From assembly GCA_032718475.1 (NCBI GenBank), contig JAUCBJ010000733.1, positions 1 through 23,017 on the forward strand: a stretch of 23,017 nt of DNA, read 5' to 3'. This document shows, piece by piece, positions 1 through 10,117 of this stretch. Every line of letters begins with the position of its first letter. Within the stretch, counting starts at the first letter, position 1. Below the pieces are notes generated by a model that saw only the letters and a list, made by a program, of their open reading frames with translations, did no database searches and was not told the DNA's origin. A program made the translations under genes and the position numbers. Source of the stretch: Nemertoderma westbladi (Eukaryota > Xenacoelomorpha > Nemertodermatida > Nemertodermatidae).

Positions 1-165
1 ATAAGGCGATGGGCAAATGGCAAGGCAAGCAGTAGAAGCCACCTTTGCCTCACATCTCTGATTGTAATCCCAATTATCTTTCCCCCTGCCTTTTCCGTTT
101 GACACATGTCTGTCTGCCAGTCTATTTCTGTCAATAGACATCAATAAAATTAATTTATGAATTTA

Positions 166-310
166 GGGCCATATTTTATATTTTGATATTATAAAGGGGC
201 CACTGTTAATAAATTTAATATAATTAACTGTAGATTATGAACTCAATCTAACATGGGTGTATTTTCCTAGGAAGGCCATTTAATATATTTGTTTTGGGTT
301 TTAGGGCCAT
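166..310 (+). repeat. GGGCCAT motif cluster 1
   Basis: GGGCCAT occurs at 166-172 and 304-310, AGGCCAT at 273-279 and GGGGCCACT at about 196, all on the plus strand in very AT-rich sequence. The same motif recurs more densely at 2253-2383. The core GCCATNTT resembles YY1/Pho binding sites. Whether this is a decayed repeat or a binding cluster cannot be decided from sequence alone. Confidence 0.45.
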
Positions 311-512
311 TTCATATCTCTGTATTTCTAATTCAGGGAATATTCTAAGGAAATCTTGATATCACACTTCAATTGGGATTTTGGTGGATATTATTATTAT
401 ATAATACAATAACTGATGTAAACAACGGTGGGAGGTATGAGGGGAGGGGGGTAACTATAATATGCTGAGCCTGATATAATTTGAAAATTTACAGGTACTA
501 TAGTACTGATTT

Positions 513-575
513 CACAAGTTTCAGCTTAACATATCATAAATAACGAAACTGGAAAAGGATTTCACTTTACGACCA
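513..575 (+). repeat. Diverged single copy of the 315-bp satellite family
   Basis: CAAGTTTCAGCTTAA near 516 is followed about 10-15 bases later by AACGAAACTGG and then GGATTTCACTTTACGACC. The same order of blocks (CAAGTTTCAGCTTAA, AAGAAATGGGAGGGCATTTA, TTTAGAC) occurs in every unit of the 14519-16466 array. An even closer match lies in the diverged monomer at about 14270-14320. This suggests a dispersed family rather than one found only in the array. Confidence 0.45.
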
Positions 576-1253
576 TAATAATATAATGCCTTTTGTAAGC
601 GGCTTACAAGCCACTTACGAACCGATTATTACTTACTTTTATTATTAACTTATACTAGGTACTAGGATCGGCATGCTGCATTGCAGCTGCATTTTTAAGA
701 ATGCTGTGCCGGCTTGTCAACAAAATTGCACCGCCACAACTCCCTATCACCCATGACATTTGCTAGATCATCCACATCTTTAAGGCCAGTGTCCTTTAAG
801 ATGTTAATGTTAATGTTAATTTATTTTTTTTATTTATGTTAATGATTGCAGCTTTATTATCCAATTTGCAGTGACGGGACTAGCTACTGGATGTAAATAA
901 TTGTTTAACATGTACTGTAATCCATTATGGCGAAGCGTCCAATAGAAGACACTAAATTAACCAAAGAAAGTGACGACAGTGTTCAGTAAAACTTTACGGA
1001 CACAGACGGTGAATAAGTTTGCTTCAGTCGACTATAGTCAAGATGGATTAATGATTTATCACATCCAAGCAGGAGATAACTTCCAATAAACTTTAATTCG
1101 ATTTAAATGTATAATTAATACTGTGTACCAGTGTACCTGTTAATAAATTTCACTTATATTCGATATAGTACATGATTAAAATGTATAAATGAGTATCCAT
1201 AAAATCCTTTCTTCACATACCGAACGCTGATAAGTTGACATAATGTAACAAAA

Positions 1254-1402
1254 TTACATACATCATTGCTTGCAAAGGTCACTTTTCAGCGTTAAAGACC
1301 CTTGTTTATTGATGTAAACCTCCCTCGCTGCGCTCGCTCGGTACATAAATAAACTCGGGTCATAACGCTGCAAAGTGCTACTTTGCACACAATGATGTAA
1401 AT
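1254..1402. mobile_element. Short foldback (MITE-like) element
   Basis: The left arm, about 1254-1318, and the right arm, about 1341-1402, are inverted copies. Shared blocks include CATCATTG, TGCAAAG, CAGCGTTA, GACCC, GTTTATT and ATGTA. The short loop carries CCTCGCTGCGCTCGCTCGG. No protein is encoded. A clean target-site duplication is not visible, so the outer boundaries are approximate. Confidence 0.65.
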
Positions 1403-2252
1403 AGTTTTTAGATTTAATTAATACGGGATAAAATTCACATTATATTTAATAGGCCTATAGATAATTGTTACATTAGGGTAAGAGGCAAAACGTCTACATT
1501 TATGTCTCCAATATATGAATTACTGGTGGGGGATGGAATTCGTAGGGGTCGTAAGATGTATTTAGGCTAGTCTATAAACTAATCCCCCACCAATGACAAA
1601 ATGTTAATAATGAAGTGTATAGTACGCGAAATAGTGATAAGTTATCCTTCCTAGAGGTACCGAACGGTCATACATTATTTCTTAAAAAAGCACAAATTTT
1701 AATCGCTTGTCAGTGAGAATTTATTAAAACCTGTTGTTATTTACAGTATTGTTATTTACAATTTAACATATTTTGTTTGCACAAGTTTCGATCTACAAAC
1801 GGCTGAGACATCCAAATAGTGGCGCAAATTGACCATTAGTGAAAAGGTATTGTTTATTGTTTTGGGTAGAAAACACCGCCACTAATGTTTGAAATTTAAA
1901 TAAATTAATTTTTTAAATCATCTAAAAAACACATATTTTGTGTTTCCGGTCACTTTGCGCCATTAACTCGAGAAATCACATCCGCATTTTTGACTGTCGG
2001 TCATAAGTGATAATAATTATCTATAACGAAAGACTTAAAATCGTCTAAAAACTACTTATTGTACAACTCATAATCAGAAATTACACAAAAGTGAATTGTA
2101 TGCGTTATTGTAGATATATATATTTTTTAAAATATCTGCAAAGGCATTTTTGGCTGTAGAATTAAATTGATAATAAATACTATTGTTTACCGCTAGGGGT
2201 GCAAGTTAAATTCATAAGAACTAAAGGCAATTTCCTTGTAATTGTTTATTTT
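1403..2252. other. AT-rich non-coding DNA with a short inverted repeat
   Basis: No gene is seen. An 18-bp inverted pair lies at about 1818-1835 (TAGTGGCGCAAATTGACC) and 1949-1966, with two mismatches. This may be a relic of another small element, since the 130 bases between the arms hold no coding sequence. Confidence 0.6.
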
Positions 2253-2383
2253 GGGCCATTATGCCTAGATTGGGCCATTTTGTTCTAGGTGGGCCATATT
2301 TGCCCTAAGAGGACGTGTACCTTTTGGGCCATCGTAGTAGGATTAGGGCCATTGCTCCAAGCCCAAGGCCATTTAAGGGCCAT
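2253..2383 (+). repeat. GGGCCAT motif cluster 2 (degenerate ~19-bp repeat)
   Basis: Six copies of GGGCCAT start at 2253, 2272, 2291, 2326, 2346 and 2377, and one AGGCCAT at about 2366. All are on the same strand. The spacing is mostly 19-20 bases, so this looks like a decayed tandem repeat. Most copies are followed by A/T, giving GCCATWTT-like cores similar to YY1/Pho sites. Confidence 0.6.
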
Positions 2384-2571
2384 TGGACCTTTAAAAGGTG
2401 GCCCTAATAGTGGGAAAGCTTATATATATAGTATATATAAGTATATTTAAGTATAAGTATATACAAGTTACTAATGTTTTAACAAGTTTATAACACATTA
2501 TAGCTTAATTAGAGGATGTAAAAAGTTGTTTCTTCCGAATTGGAGTAACTCACTATTAACAATAAATGTAT

Positions 2572-2830
2572 TAGGAACTGTTCTGGGTCTAAACCTCGAA
2601 TGATAAATTTATTTTGCCGAAAATAAGTTATATTTTTATTCACGCAATTGTAGGACTAAACCCACAATATGCACACTTGTTAACGGTACAAATTGTGTAC
2701 AAATTTTTGGAATCGTTAAATTTTTATTGAAATTCATATATCATATCTCTCCAAATCACGAACCAGTAAGAGTTACCACCGTATAATTAACTTATCATTC
2801 GAGGTTAAATCCACTAGAACAGTTCCTATA
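2572..2830. mobile_element. MITE with ~38-bp terminal inverted repeats and TA target site
   Basis: The left end (about 2572-2608) begins TAGGAACTGTTCT and runs into CCTCGAATGATAA. The right end (about 2789-2830) is the inverse, TTATCATTCGAGG to AGAACAGTTCCTA, with few differences over about 38 bases. Reading the ends as GGAACTG...CAGTTCC leaves TA on both sides, which fits Tc1/mariner-type insertion. The 180-base interior is AT-rich and non-coding. TA is the outer part of a palindromic end, so the superfamily call is tentative. Confidence 0.7.
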
Positions 2831-3357
2831 ATATGTATAATAAGAAACACCTCAAAAACACAGCTAGTCAACACCTTGTTGATGTTGGCACACACCCCCA
2901 GCGGCCAACACCATCATCATCAGTCACACACACACATCATTAAGGAATGGCCGACATAATTTGATAAAAATACCTAAGAAGTCAAATTTTATGTCAAAGA
3001 ATTTATTCGAAATTGGAAATATTGTGTTTTTATAGTCTTGAATATAAGATGAGATTATACGTCTTAAAGTAAATGGTTATTAGTCATTAGTCAAGACATT
3101 TCTGAATAACGAATATTTAATTCAAAAAGTATTTTGGAGTAAACTAATTACCAAATTAAAATTATTATAATTAGGGTATAAGAGTGTTCGGTGTCTAGCC
3201 TGGTAGTAAAAAAGGTATATTATATATACGTGAACGTTTTCGCTCACGGATCTAGGATGGATAATTTAATGAGTCCAGACATGGAATACTAAATATACAG
3301 TATATACAGTCTATATTTAGTATTCCATGGTCCAGATTATTTACATAACTATCAATA
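2831..3357. other. AT-rich non-coding DNA with hairpins
   Basis: No gene is seen. There is a short CA-rich stretch near 2885-2940 with a GATGTTGGC/GCCAACACCATC imperfect hairpin. A small hairpin lies at 3229-3248 (CGTGAACG, TTTT loop, CGCTCACG, one mismatch). The longer hairpin at 3281-3328 is listed separately. Confidence 0.6.
3281..3328. repeat. Perfect 17-bp hairpin
   Basis: ATGGAATACTAAATATA at 3281-3297 is the exact reverse complement of 3312-3328, with a 14-base loop. The stem is shorter than a typical animal pre-miRNA and the flanks do not extend the pairing. A cruciform or a fragment of a palindromic element is more likely than a microRNA gene. Confidence 0.7.
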
Positions 3358-3373
3358 CCCCCCCCCCCCCCCC
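3358..3373 (+). repeat. Poly(C) tract, 16 C
   Basis: There are sixteen consecutive C residues, followed by TCCCT. A tract of the same length occurs at 14361-14376. Confidence 0.95.
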
Positions 3374-3422
3374 TCCCTATCAAATATTCAAAATATATTT
3401 TCCTAAATACATTTTCCTAATG

Positions 3423-5878
3423 GTGTCCAAAATGGGTATTTGTCCTGAGATCATGTGATGTCCCCAAATATCCGAAGTGGGGATATCCCCGAGATGTCCC
3501 CAAATGCCCGAAGTGGGGAAATCCTTGGGATGTCCCTGGGATATCCGCAAATGTCCTAAGTGGGAATATCCCTGGGATGTCCTCAAATGTCCGAAATGGG
3601 GATATCCTTGAGATGTCCATGGGATATCCGCAAATATCCAAAGTGGGGATATCCTTGGGATGTCCCTGGGATATCCGCAAATGTCCTAAGTGGGAATATC
3701 CCTGGGATGTCCCCAAATGTCCGAAATGGGGATATCCTTGGGATGTCCCTGGGATATCCGCAAATGTCCGAAGTGGGGATATCCTTGGGATGTCCCTGGG
3801 ATATCCGCAAATGACCTAAGTGGGGATATCCTTGGCATGTCCCTGGGATATCCCCAAATGTCCGAAGTGGGGATATCCTTGGGATGTCCCTGGGATATCC
3901 GCAAATGTCCGAAGTGGGGACATCCTTGGGATGTACCTGGGATATCCGCAAATGTCCTAAGTGGGGATATCCCTGGGATGTCCCCAAATGTCCGAAATGG
4001 GGATATCCTTGGGATATCCGTGGGATATCCGCAAATGTCCAAAGTGGGGATATCCTTGGGATATCCGTGGGATATCCGCAAATGTCCAAAGTGGGGATAT
4101 CCTTGGGATGTCCCTGGGATATCCGCAAATGTCCTAAGTGGGAATATCCCTGGGATGTCCCCAAATGTCCGAAATGGGGATATCCTTGGGATGTCCCTGG
4201 GATATCCGCAAATGTCCGAAGTGGGGATATCCTTGGGATGTCCCTGGGATATCCGCAAATGACCTAAGTGGGGATATCCCTGGGATGTCCCTGGGATATC
4301 CCCAAATGTCCTAAGTGGGGATACCCCTGGGATATCCGCAAATGTCCTAAGTGTGGATATCCCTGGGATGTCCCCAAATGTTCGAAGTGGGGATATCCTT
4401 GTGATATCCCTGGGATGTCCCCAAATGTCCGAAATGGGGATATCCTTGGGATGTCCCTGGGATATCCGCAAATGTCCGAAGTGGGGATATCCTTGGGATG
4501 TACCTGGGATATCCCCAAATGTCCTAAGTGGGGATATCCCCGGGATGTCCCTGGGATAATTCAAATGTCCTAAGTGGGGCAATCACCGGGATGTCCCCAA
4601 ATGTTCGAAGTGGTGATATCGTTGGGATGTCCCTGGGATATCCGCAAATGTCCTAAGTGGGGATATCCCTGGGATGTCCCCAAATGTCCGAAATGGGGAT
4701 ATCCTTGTGATATCCCTGGGATGTCCCCAAATGTCCGAAATGGGGATATCCTTGGGATGTCCCTGGGATATCCGCAAATGTCCTAAGTGGGAATATCCCT
4801 GGGATGTCCCCAAATGTCCGAAATGGGGATATCCTTGGGATGTCCCTGGGATATCCGCAAATGTCCGAAGTGGGGATATCCTTGGGATGTCCCTGGGATA
4901 TCCGCAAATGACCTAAGTGGGGATATCCCTGGGATGTCCCTGGGATATCCCCAAATGTCCTAAGTGGGGATACCCCTGGGATATCCGCAAATGTCCTAAG
5001 TGTGGATATCCCTGGGATGTCCCCAAATGTTCGAAGTGGGGATATCCCCGGGATGTCCCTGGGATAATTCAAATGTCCTAAGTGGGGCAATCACCGGGAT
5101 GTCCCCAAATGTTCGAAGTGGGGATATCCCCGGGATTTCCCTGGGAAATCCCCAAATGTCCTAAGTGGTGATATCGTTGGGATGTCCCTGGGATATCCGC
5201 AAATGTCCTAAGTGGGGATATCCCTGGGATGTCCCCAAATGTCCGAAATGGGGATATCCTTGTGATATCCCTGGGATGTCCCCAAATGTCCGAAATGGGG
5301 ATATCCTTGGGATGTCCCTGGGATATCCGCAAATGTCCGAAGTGGGGATATCCTTGGGATGTACCTGGGATATCCCCAAATGTCCTAAGTGGGGATATCC
5401 CTGGGATGTACCTGGGATATCCGCAAATGTCCTAAGTGGGGATATCCCTGGGATGTCCCCAAATGTCCGAAGTGGGGATATCCTTGGGATGTCCCTGGGA
5501 TATCCGCAAATGTCCGAAGTGGGAATATCCTTGGGATGTACCTGGGATATCCGCAAATGTCCTAAGTGGGGATATCCCTGGGATGTCCCCAAATGTCCGA
5601 AGTGGGGATATCCTTGGGATGTCCCAGGGATATCCGCAAATGTCCTAAGTGGGGATATCCTTGGGATGTCCCTGGGATATCCCCAAATGTCCGAAGTGGG
5701 TATATCCCCAGGATGTCCTCAAATGTCCGAAGTGTGGATATCCCCAGGATGTCCCCAAATGTCCGAAGTGGGGATATCCGCATATGTTCCAAATGGGGAT
5801 ATCCCCCTGGGGATATCCCTGGGATGTCCTGGAGATTGACATTTGGACATCGAGGGGCCATACCACCGGGGATATCCA
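3423..5878 (+). repeat. Minisatellite A: modular 36/47-bp array
   Basis: About 2.45 kb of tandem units. The short unit of 36 bases is GTGGGGATATCC + CTGGGATGTCC + CCAAATGTCCGAA. The long unit of 47 bases inserts one more 11-base module, CTGGGATATCC. For example, unit starts at 3643, 3690 and 3726 give steps of 47 and 36. Larger blocks are also repeated: GACCTAAGTG starts at 3813, 4261 and 4910, and a variant GGGATAATTC occurs at about 4553 and 5061. Both edges are degenerate. Long open frames cross the array in several frames on both strands because the units contain few stops; there is no start, domain or codon evidence for a protein. Confidence 0.95.
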
Positions 5879-5904
5879 AATAACGGCTATAACGGCACTG
5901 TTTG

Positions 5905-6002
5905 TAACCGGTTTACGTCTTTCCGGTTCATTGTAACCTGTTCACGTTACTAGAGTAGTCAATGTAACCGGTTCAGATTACTGGTTCACTGTAACCGGTC
6001 GT
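5905..6002 (+). repeat. Degenerate ~29-bp repeat with AACCGGTT cores
   Basis: AACCGGTT occurs at 5906 and 5966, with variants AACCTGTT at 5935 and AACCGGTC at 5993. Spacing is 29, 31 and 27 bases. Each is preceded by GT and most are followed by TCA/TTAC-like sequence, so these look like four decayed tandem units next to array A. AACCGGTT is the core known for Grainyhead-type factors; binding here is only a possibility. Confidence 0.6.
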
Positions 6003-6005
6003 TAA

Positions 6006-6465
6006 TACGCTATATATTATGATATAATAATAATTTATAATGAATGATTACCAAAAGTATGTCACGAGAGAGTCTACAGTATATTGTGGAATGTAATATT
6101 CCTTATATGGGGACGACATACCATACAGTATTAAATATCCAAATGTGTGGACGTGGAGGCAGACAGAAATTAATCTATACGGTAGAACATGGAGCTATTG
6201 TTCAGAGGAATTCTTCTTTATTGATTTGCATCTTTACGTAATGTAGAGCCTTCTATAGCAATATCTTGTAGCGCGTAGATGTTTCCTATGTAAACTTTAT
6301 CGATAAGTTTGGTGTCACACAGAGTTATAACAACTCATAATAGTAACTAAACAGAGTTATCCTAAAGCAAGTTGCCTAGTTTATAACCGACCTACGTTAA
6401 GCACAGCCTATAAAATGTTTGCAAAATAAGTTAATGTGTGTGTAAACGTTCGACTTCAGCTGAGA
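6006..6465. other. Non-coding spacer between arrays A and B
   Basis: A 65-codon open frame at 6044-6241 shows no recognisable domain, and its composition is like the flanking DNA. I do not call it a gene. Nothing else was found. Confidence 0.6.
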
Positions 6466-8740
6466 GCCGGCAACCGACAGCAGGCAACAGACACACACAC
6501 ACAACCGACAGCAGACAAGCGACAGCAGAACGCTGGCAACCGACAGCAGGCAACCGACACGAACAACCGACAGCAGACAACAGACACACACAACCGACAG
6601 CAGACAAGCGACAGCAGGCAACCGACACACACAACCGAGAGCAGACAAGCAACAGCAGGCAACCGACACGCACAACCGACAAAAGACAAGCGACAGCAGG
6701 CAACCGACACAGACAACCGATAGTAGGCAATCGACGCACACAGCGATAGCAGACAACCGACACTCACAACCGACAGTAGGCAAGCGACAGTAGAAAGCCG
6801 ACAAGCGGACAGCAGGCAACCGAAAAACACAACCGACAGCAGACAAGCGACAGCAGGCAACCGACACACACAATCGACAGCAGACACCCGACACACACAA
6901 CCGACAGCAGTCAACCGACACACACAACTGACAGCAGACAACCGACACATACAACCGACAGCAGACAACAGACACACAAAAAGACAGCAGGCAACCGACA
7001 CAAACAGCCGATAGTAGGCAACCAACGCACACGACCGACAGCAGACAAGCGACATCAGGCATCCGCACACACAACCAACAGCAGACAAGCGACAGCAGGC
7101 AACCGACACACACAACCGACAGCAGGCAACCGACACACACAACCCACAGCAGACAAGCGACAGCAGGCCCAACCGCAACCACACACAACCGACAGCAGGC
7201 AACCAACACACACAACCGACAGTAGACAACAGACACACAAACACGACAGCAGGCAACCGACACAAACAGCCGATAGTAGGCAAACGACGCACACAACTGA
7301 AAGCAGACAAGAGACAGCAGGCAACCGACGCACACAACCGACAGCAGACAAGCGACAGCAGGCAACCGACACAGACAACCGACAGTAGGCAACCGACACA
7401 CACAACCGACAGCAGACAACCGACAGTAGGCAAGCGACAGTAGAAAGCCGACAAACGAACAGCAGGCAACCGAAAAACACAACCGACAGCAGGCAAGCGA
7501 CAGCAGGCAACCGACACACACAACCGACAGCAGACAAGCGACAGCAGGCAACCGACACAGACAACCGACAGTAGGCAACCGACACACACAACCGACAGCA
7601 GACAACCGACAGTAGGCAAGCGACAGTAGAAAGCCGACAAACGAACAGCAGGCAACCGAAAAACACAACCGACAGCAGGCAAGCGACAGCAGGCAACCGA
7701 CACACACAACCGACAGCAGACAACCGACACACACAACCGACAGCAGACAACCGACACACACAACCGACAGCAGGCAACCGACACATACAACTGACAGCAG
7801 ACAGCCGACACATACCACCGACAGCAGACAAGCGACAGCAGAAAGATGCAACCGACACGCACAACCGACATCAGACAACAGACACACAAAAACGACAGCA
7901 GGCAACCTACACAAACAGCCGATAGTAGGCAAACGACGCACACAACTGAAAGCAGACAAGAGACAGCAGGCAACCGACGCACACAACCGACAGCAGACAA
8001 GCGACAGCAGGCAACCTACACAGACAACCGACAGTAGGCAACCGACGCACACAACCGACAAAAGACAAGCGACAGCAGGCAACCGACACAGACAACCGAC
8101 AGTAGGCAACCGACGCACACAGCGATAGCAGACAACCGACACTCACAACCGACAGTAGGCAAGCGACAGTAGAAAGCCGACAAACGGACAGCAGGCAACC
8201 GAAAAACACAACCGACAGCAGACAAGCGACAGCAGGCAACCGACACACACAACCGACAGCAGACACCCGACACACACAACCGACAGCAGGCAACCGACAC
8301 ACACAACTGACAGCAGACAACCGACACACACAACCGACAGCAGGCAACCGACACATACAACTGACAGCAGACAACAGACACACACAACCGACAGCAGACA
8401 AGCGACAGCAGGCAACCGACACGCACAACCGACAAAAGACAAGCGACAGCAGGCAACCGACACAGACAACCGATAGTAGGCAACCAACGCACACAGCGAT
8501 AGCAGACAACCGACACTCACAACCGACAGTAGGCAACCGACGCACACAACAGCCAACTGACACACATAACCGACACCAGACAACTGATACACATAACCGA
8601 CACCAGACAACTGACACACATAACCGACACCAGCCAACTGACACACATAACCGACACCAGACAACTGACACACATAACCGACACCAGACAACTGACACAC
8701 ATAACCGACACCAGACAACCGACACAAATAACCGATAGCA
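6466..8740 (+). repeat. Minisatellite B: T-poor array of 13/14-bp modules
   Basis: The array is built from AACCGACAGCAGGC-like 14-mers and AACCGACACACAC-like 13-mers, combined as 27-base and 41-base units. Higher-order copies are visible. The block from 7321 repeats at 7507 (186-base step), and a block containing CAGCGATAGC recurs at 6741, 8120 and 8494. The plus strand has almost no T, and a stop on either strand needs a T on the plus strand or its complement pattern (TTA, CTA, TCA). Long open frames therefore arise automatically in several frames, including one of 581 codons on the minus strand (6397-8142) with a Cys/Leu/Val repeat pattern. These are not supported as genes. Confidence 0.95.
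8555..8740 (+). repeat. Homogeneous 27-bp sub-block of array B
   Basis: AACTGACACACATAACCGAC-type units start at 8555, 8582, 8609, 8636, 8663, 8690 and 8717, a strict 27-base step. This end of array B is far more uniform than the rest, which suggests the most recent local expansion. Confidence 0.9.
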
Positions 8741-8744
8741 TAAA

Positions 8745-9335
8745 ACCGTCACATAAATAATTTTAGGATATTATATAGCAAAGAAAGTAAAGCGAACTTG
8801 TTACCTTCACTTCAAAATCATAATTATCATAATCGTCATAATGATAAAAATTATATATTACATCCAGTGCGCGGATTCTACCGAAATGTATTCATACATT
8901 GTAGAGTAAAGTTAATATAATATCAACCACAGACAGTAGGGCTTATTCGAAATATAACCAATCGTGGCCACAGAATCACGTTGTAGGGAACTGATTTATA
9001 ATTCCTCAGTTGTGAAAGGATTTGTTTACAATTTACTAGAATACTACACAACACAAAGTATTAATGTGCATGTAATTTAAATTTAAACTAAAAATAATAT
9101 GCGCAAAATAAAGTTGTCTCGAGTTGTATGCATATAGGTAGTAATTGTGTTGTGTAGAATGTATAACGCAATAATTTTTATTGTCCTTTTAAATCCTTTT
9201 TTGTCCTTTTTTTTACTTTTTATGTCCTCCAGAAATCTACCGTTAGGTTCCATGCTACCGGTTTCTCTACTGCTCTTCTCTCAGGCTATCAGTACCGGTA
9301 TTAGTTTTTTTTTACTTTTTATGTTCGTTCGTTTC
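8745..9335. other. AT-rich non-coding DNA
   Basis: A 74-codon hydrophobic open frame at 9147-9371 comes from T-rich DNA in which CTTTTT-type runs are repeated (near 9205 and 9306). It runs into the next inverted-repeat element, and I do not regard it as a gene. Confidence 0.6.
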
Positions 9336-9474
9336 CCGATCGTTTCCCTATTTATGACACTATTTTCATAATATTTTATTAGAAACCTCTCTTATGCAAC
9401 TTTGGTTAGGTGGATATGATGACTAGGATTCATAGCAATGTAATAAAATGTCTTTCTATAATTTTTATCTTGTA

Positions 9475-9488
9475 GTTGCCAAGGTAAC
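9475..9488 (+). promoter_or_regulatory. RFX X-box-like motif
   Basis: GTTGCCAAGGTAAC fits GTNRCC-N2-RGYAAC, the imperfect palindrome bound by RFX factors. It lies in the left arm of the inverted-repeat element. The sequence match is exact; function is inferred. Confidence 0.4.
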
Positions 9489-9619
9489 CGAGTGCAAAGT
9501 TCAAATTTCGAGCGCCTGTAATTCAAAACGACAAGGGATCTGTTCTTGAGATTTGGTATATGAGTAAAGGGAATAAAAGTCTATCAAATTATTTTACATT
9601 TTAATTTTTTTTCAATCCC

Positions 9620-9633
9620 GTTTCCATGGTAAC
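9620..9633 (+). promoter_or_regulatory. RFX X-box-like motif
   Basis: GTTTCCATGGTAAC fits the nematode-type X-box RYYNYY-N2-RRNRAC. It lies at the inner edge of the left arm and has no copy at the matching position in the right arm. Confidence 0.4.
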
Positions 9634-10117
9634 TGGAATTACGATAATTTCCCATGATGACCCCCAGATAGAAATTGGGCTACTATTTACTACTTATATA
9701 ATTTTCAACAAACATGCCTGGTGATTGTCCTTTACTTCTAATAATTGTGAACCGAAATTTAATATTCTGGAATGTCAAAATCATGCTATCACAGGTCTTG
9801 CTCTCTGATTGGACAGTTTAGTTTATTTGCAAATATTGACTTGTAAAAATATGATTCACAATTAACGAATTATAAAATAAAATGTTGGCAATTTTAACTT
9901 ATTATTTAGACTGACAAACCGAATAAAAATGGTGTTTTATAGAATTGGTAGACAATTTTTAAAATTTTTCATTCTACTTATTTCCGGGAATGTAAACAAA
10001 TTCAAATGTAAAATATTTTGATAGACTTTTATTTCCATCAATCACCTACCAAATCTCAAGGGAAGAATCCATTGTCGCCTTGAAATACAGGCGCGCAAAG
10101 TTTGAACTTTGCACCCG

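Larger units (their letters stand above)
1..1253. other. AT-rich non-coding DNA
   Basis: No open frame here resembles a protein and no tRNA-like fold stands out. Two items inside are listed separately: the GGGCCAT cluster and a diverged copy of the downstream satellite family. A small near-perfect hairpin lies at about 595-618 (GTAAG/CTTAC and GGCTT/AAGCC arms). Confidence 0.7.

Noticed and set aside
3281-3328. microRNA precursor
   Set aside because: The stem is only 17 bp and the pairing does not extend into the flanks.
3583-5592. Open frames of up to 298 codons on both strands over array A
   Set aside because: They overlap on both strands and in several frames, and all consist of the translated minisatellite unit. 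The 47-base unit breaks any fixed frame.
6044-6241. 65-codon open frame
   Set aside because: No recognisable family and composition like the surrounding non-coding DNA. Length is within chance expectation.
6397-8142. 581-codon minus-strand open frame with Cys/Leu/Val repeats (and 514-, 281- and 269-codon frames overlapping it)
   Set aside because: It is a by-product of a T-depleted tandem array. Several frames of the same strand are open at once, there is no domain, and the 13/14-base modules shift frame.
3423-8740. CRISPR-like regular direct repeats
   Set aside because: The units are contiguous, with no unique spacers and no cas genes, and the DNA is eukaryotic.
9147-9371. 74-codon hydrophobic open frame resembling a membrane peptide
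   Set aside because: T-rich low-complexity DNA gives Phe/Leu by default. The frame also runs into the inverted-repeat element.
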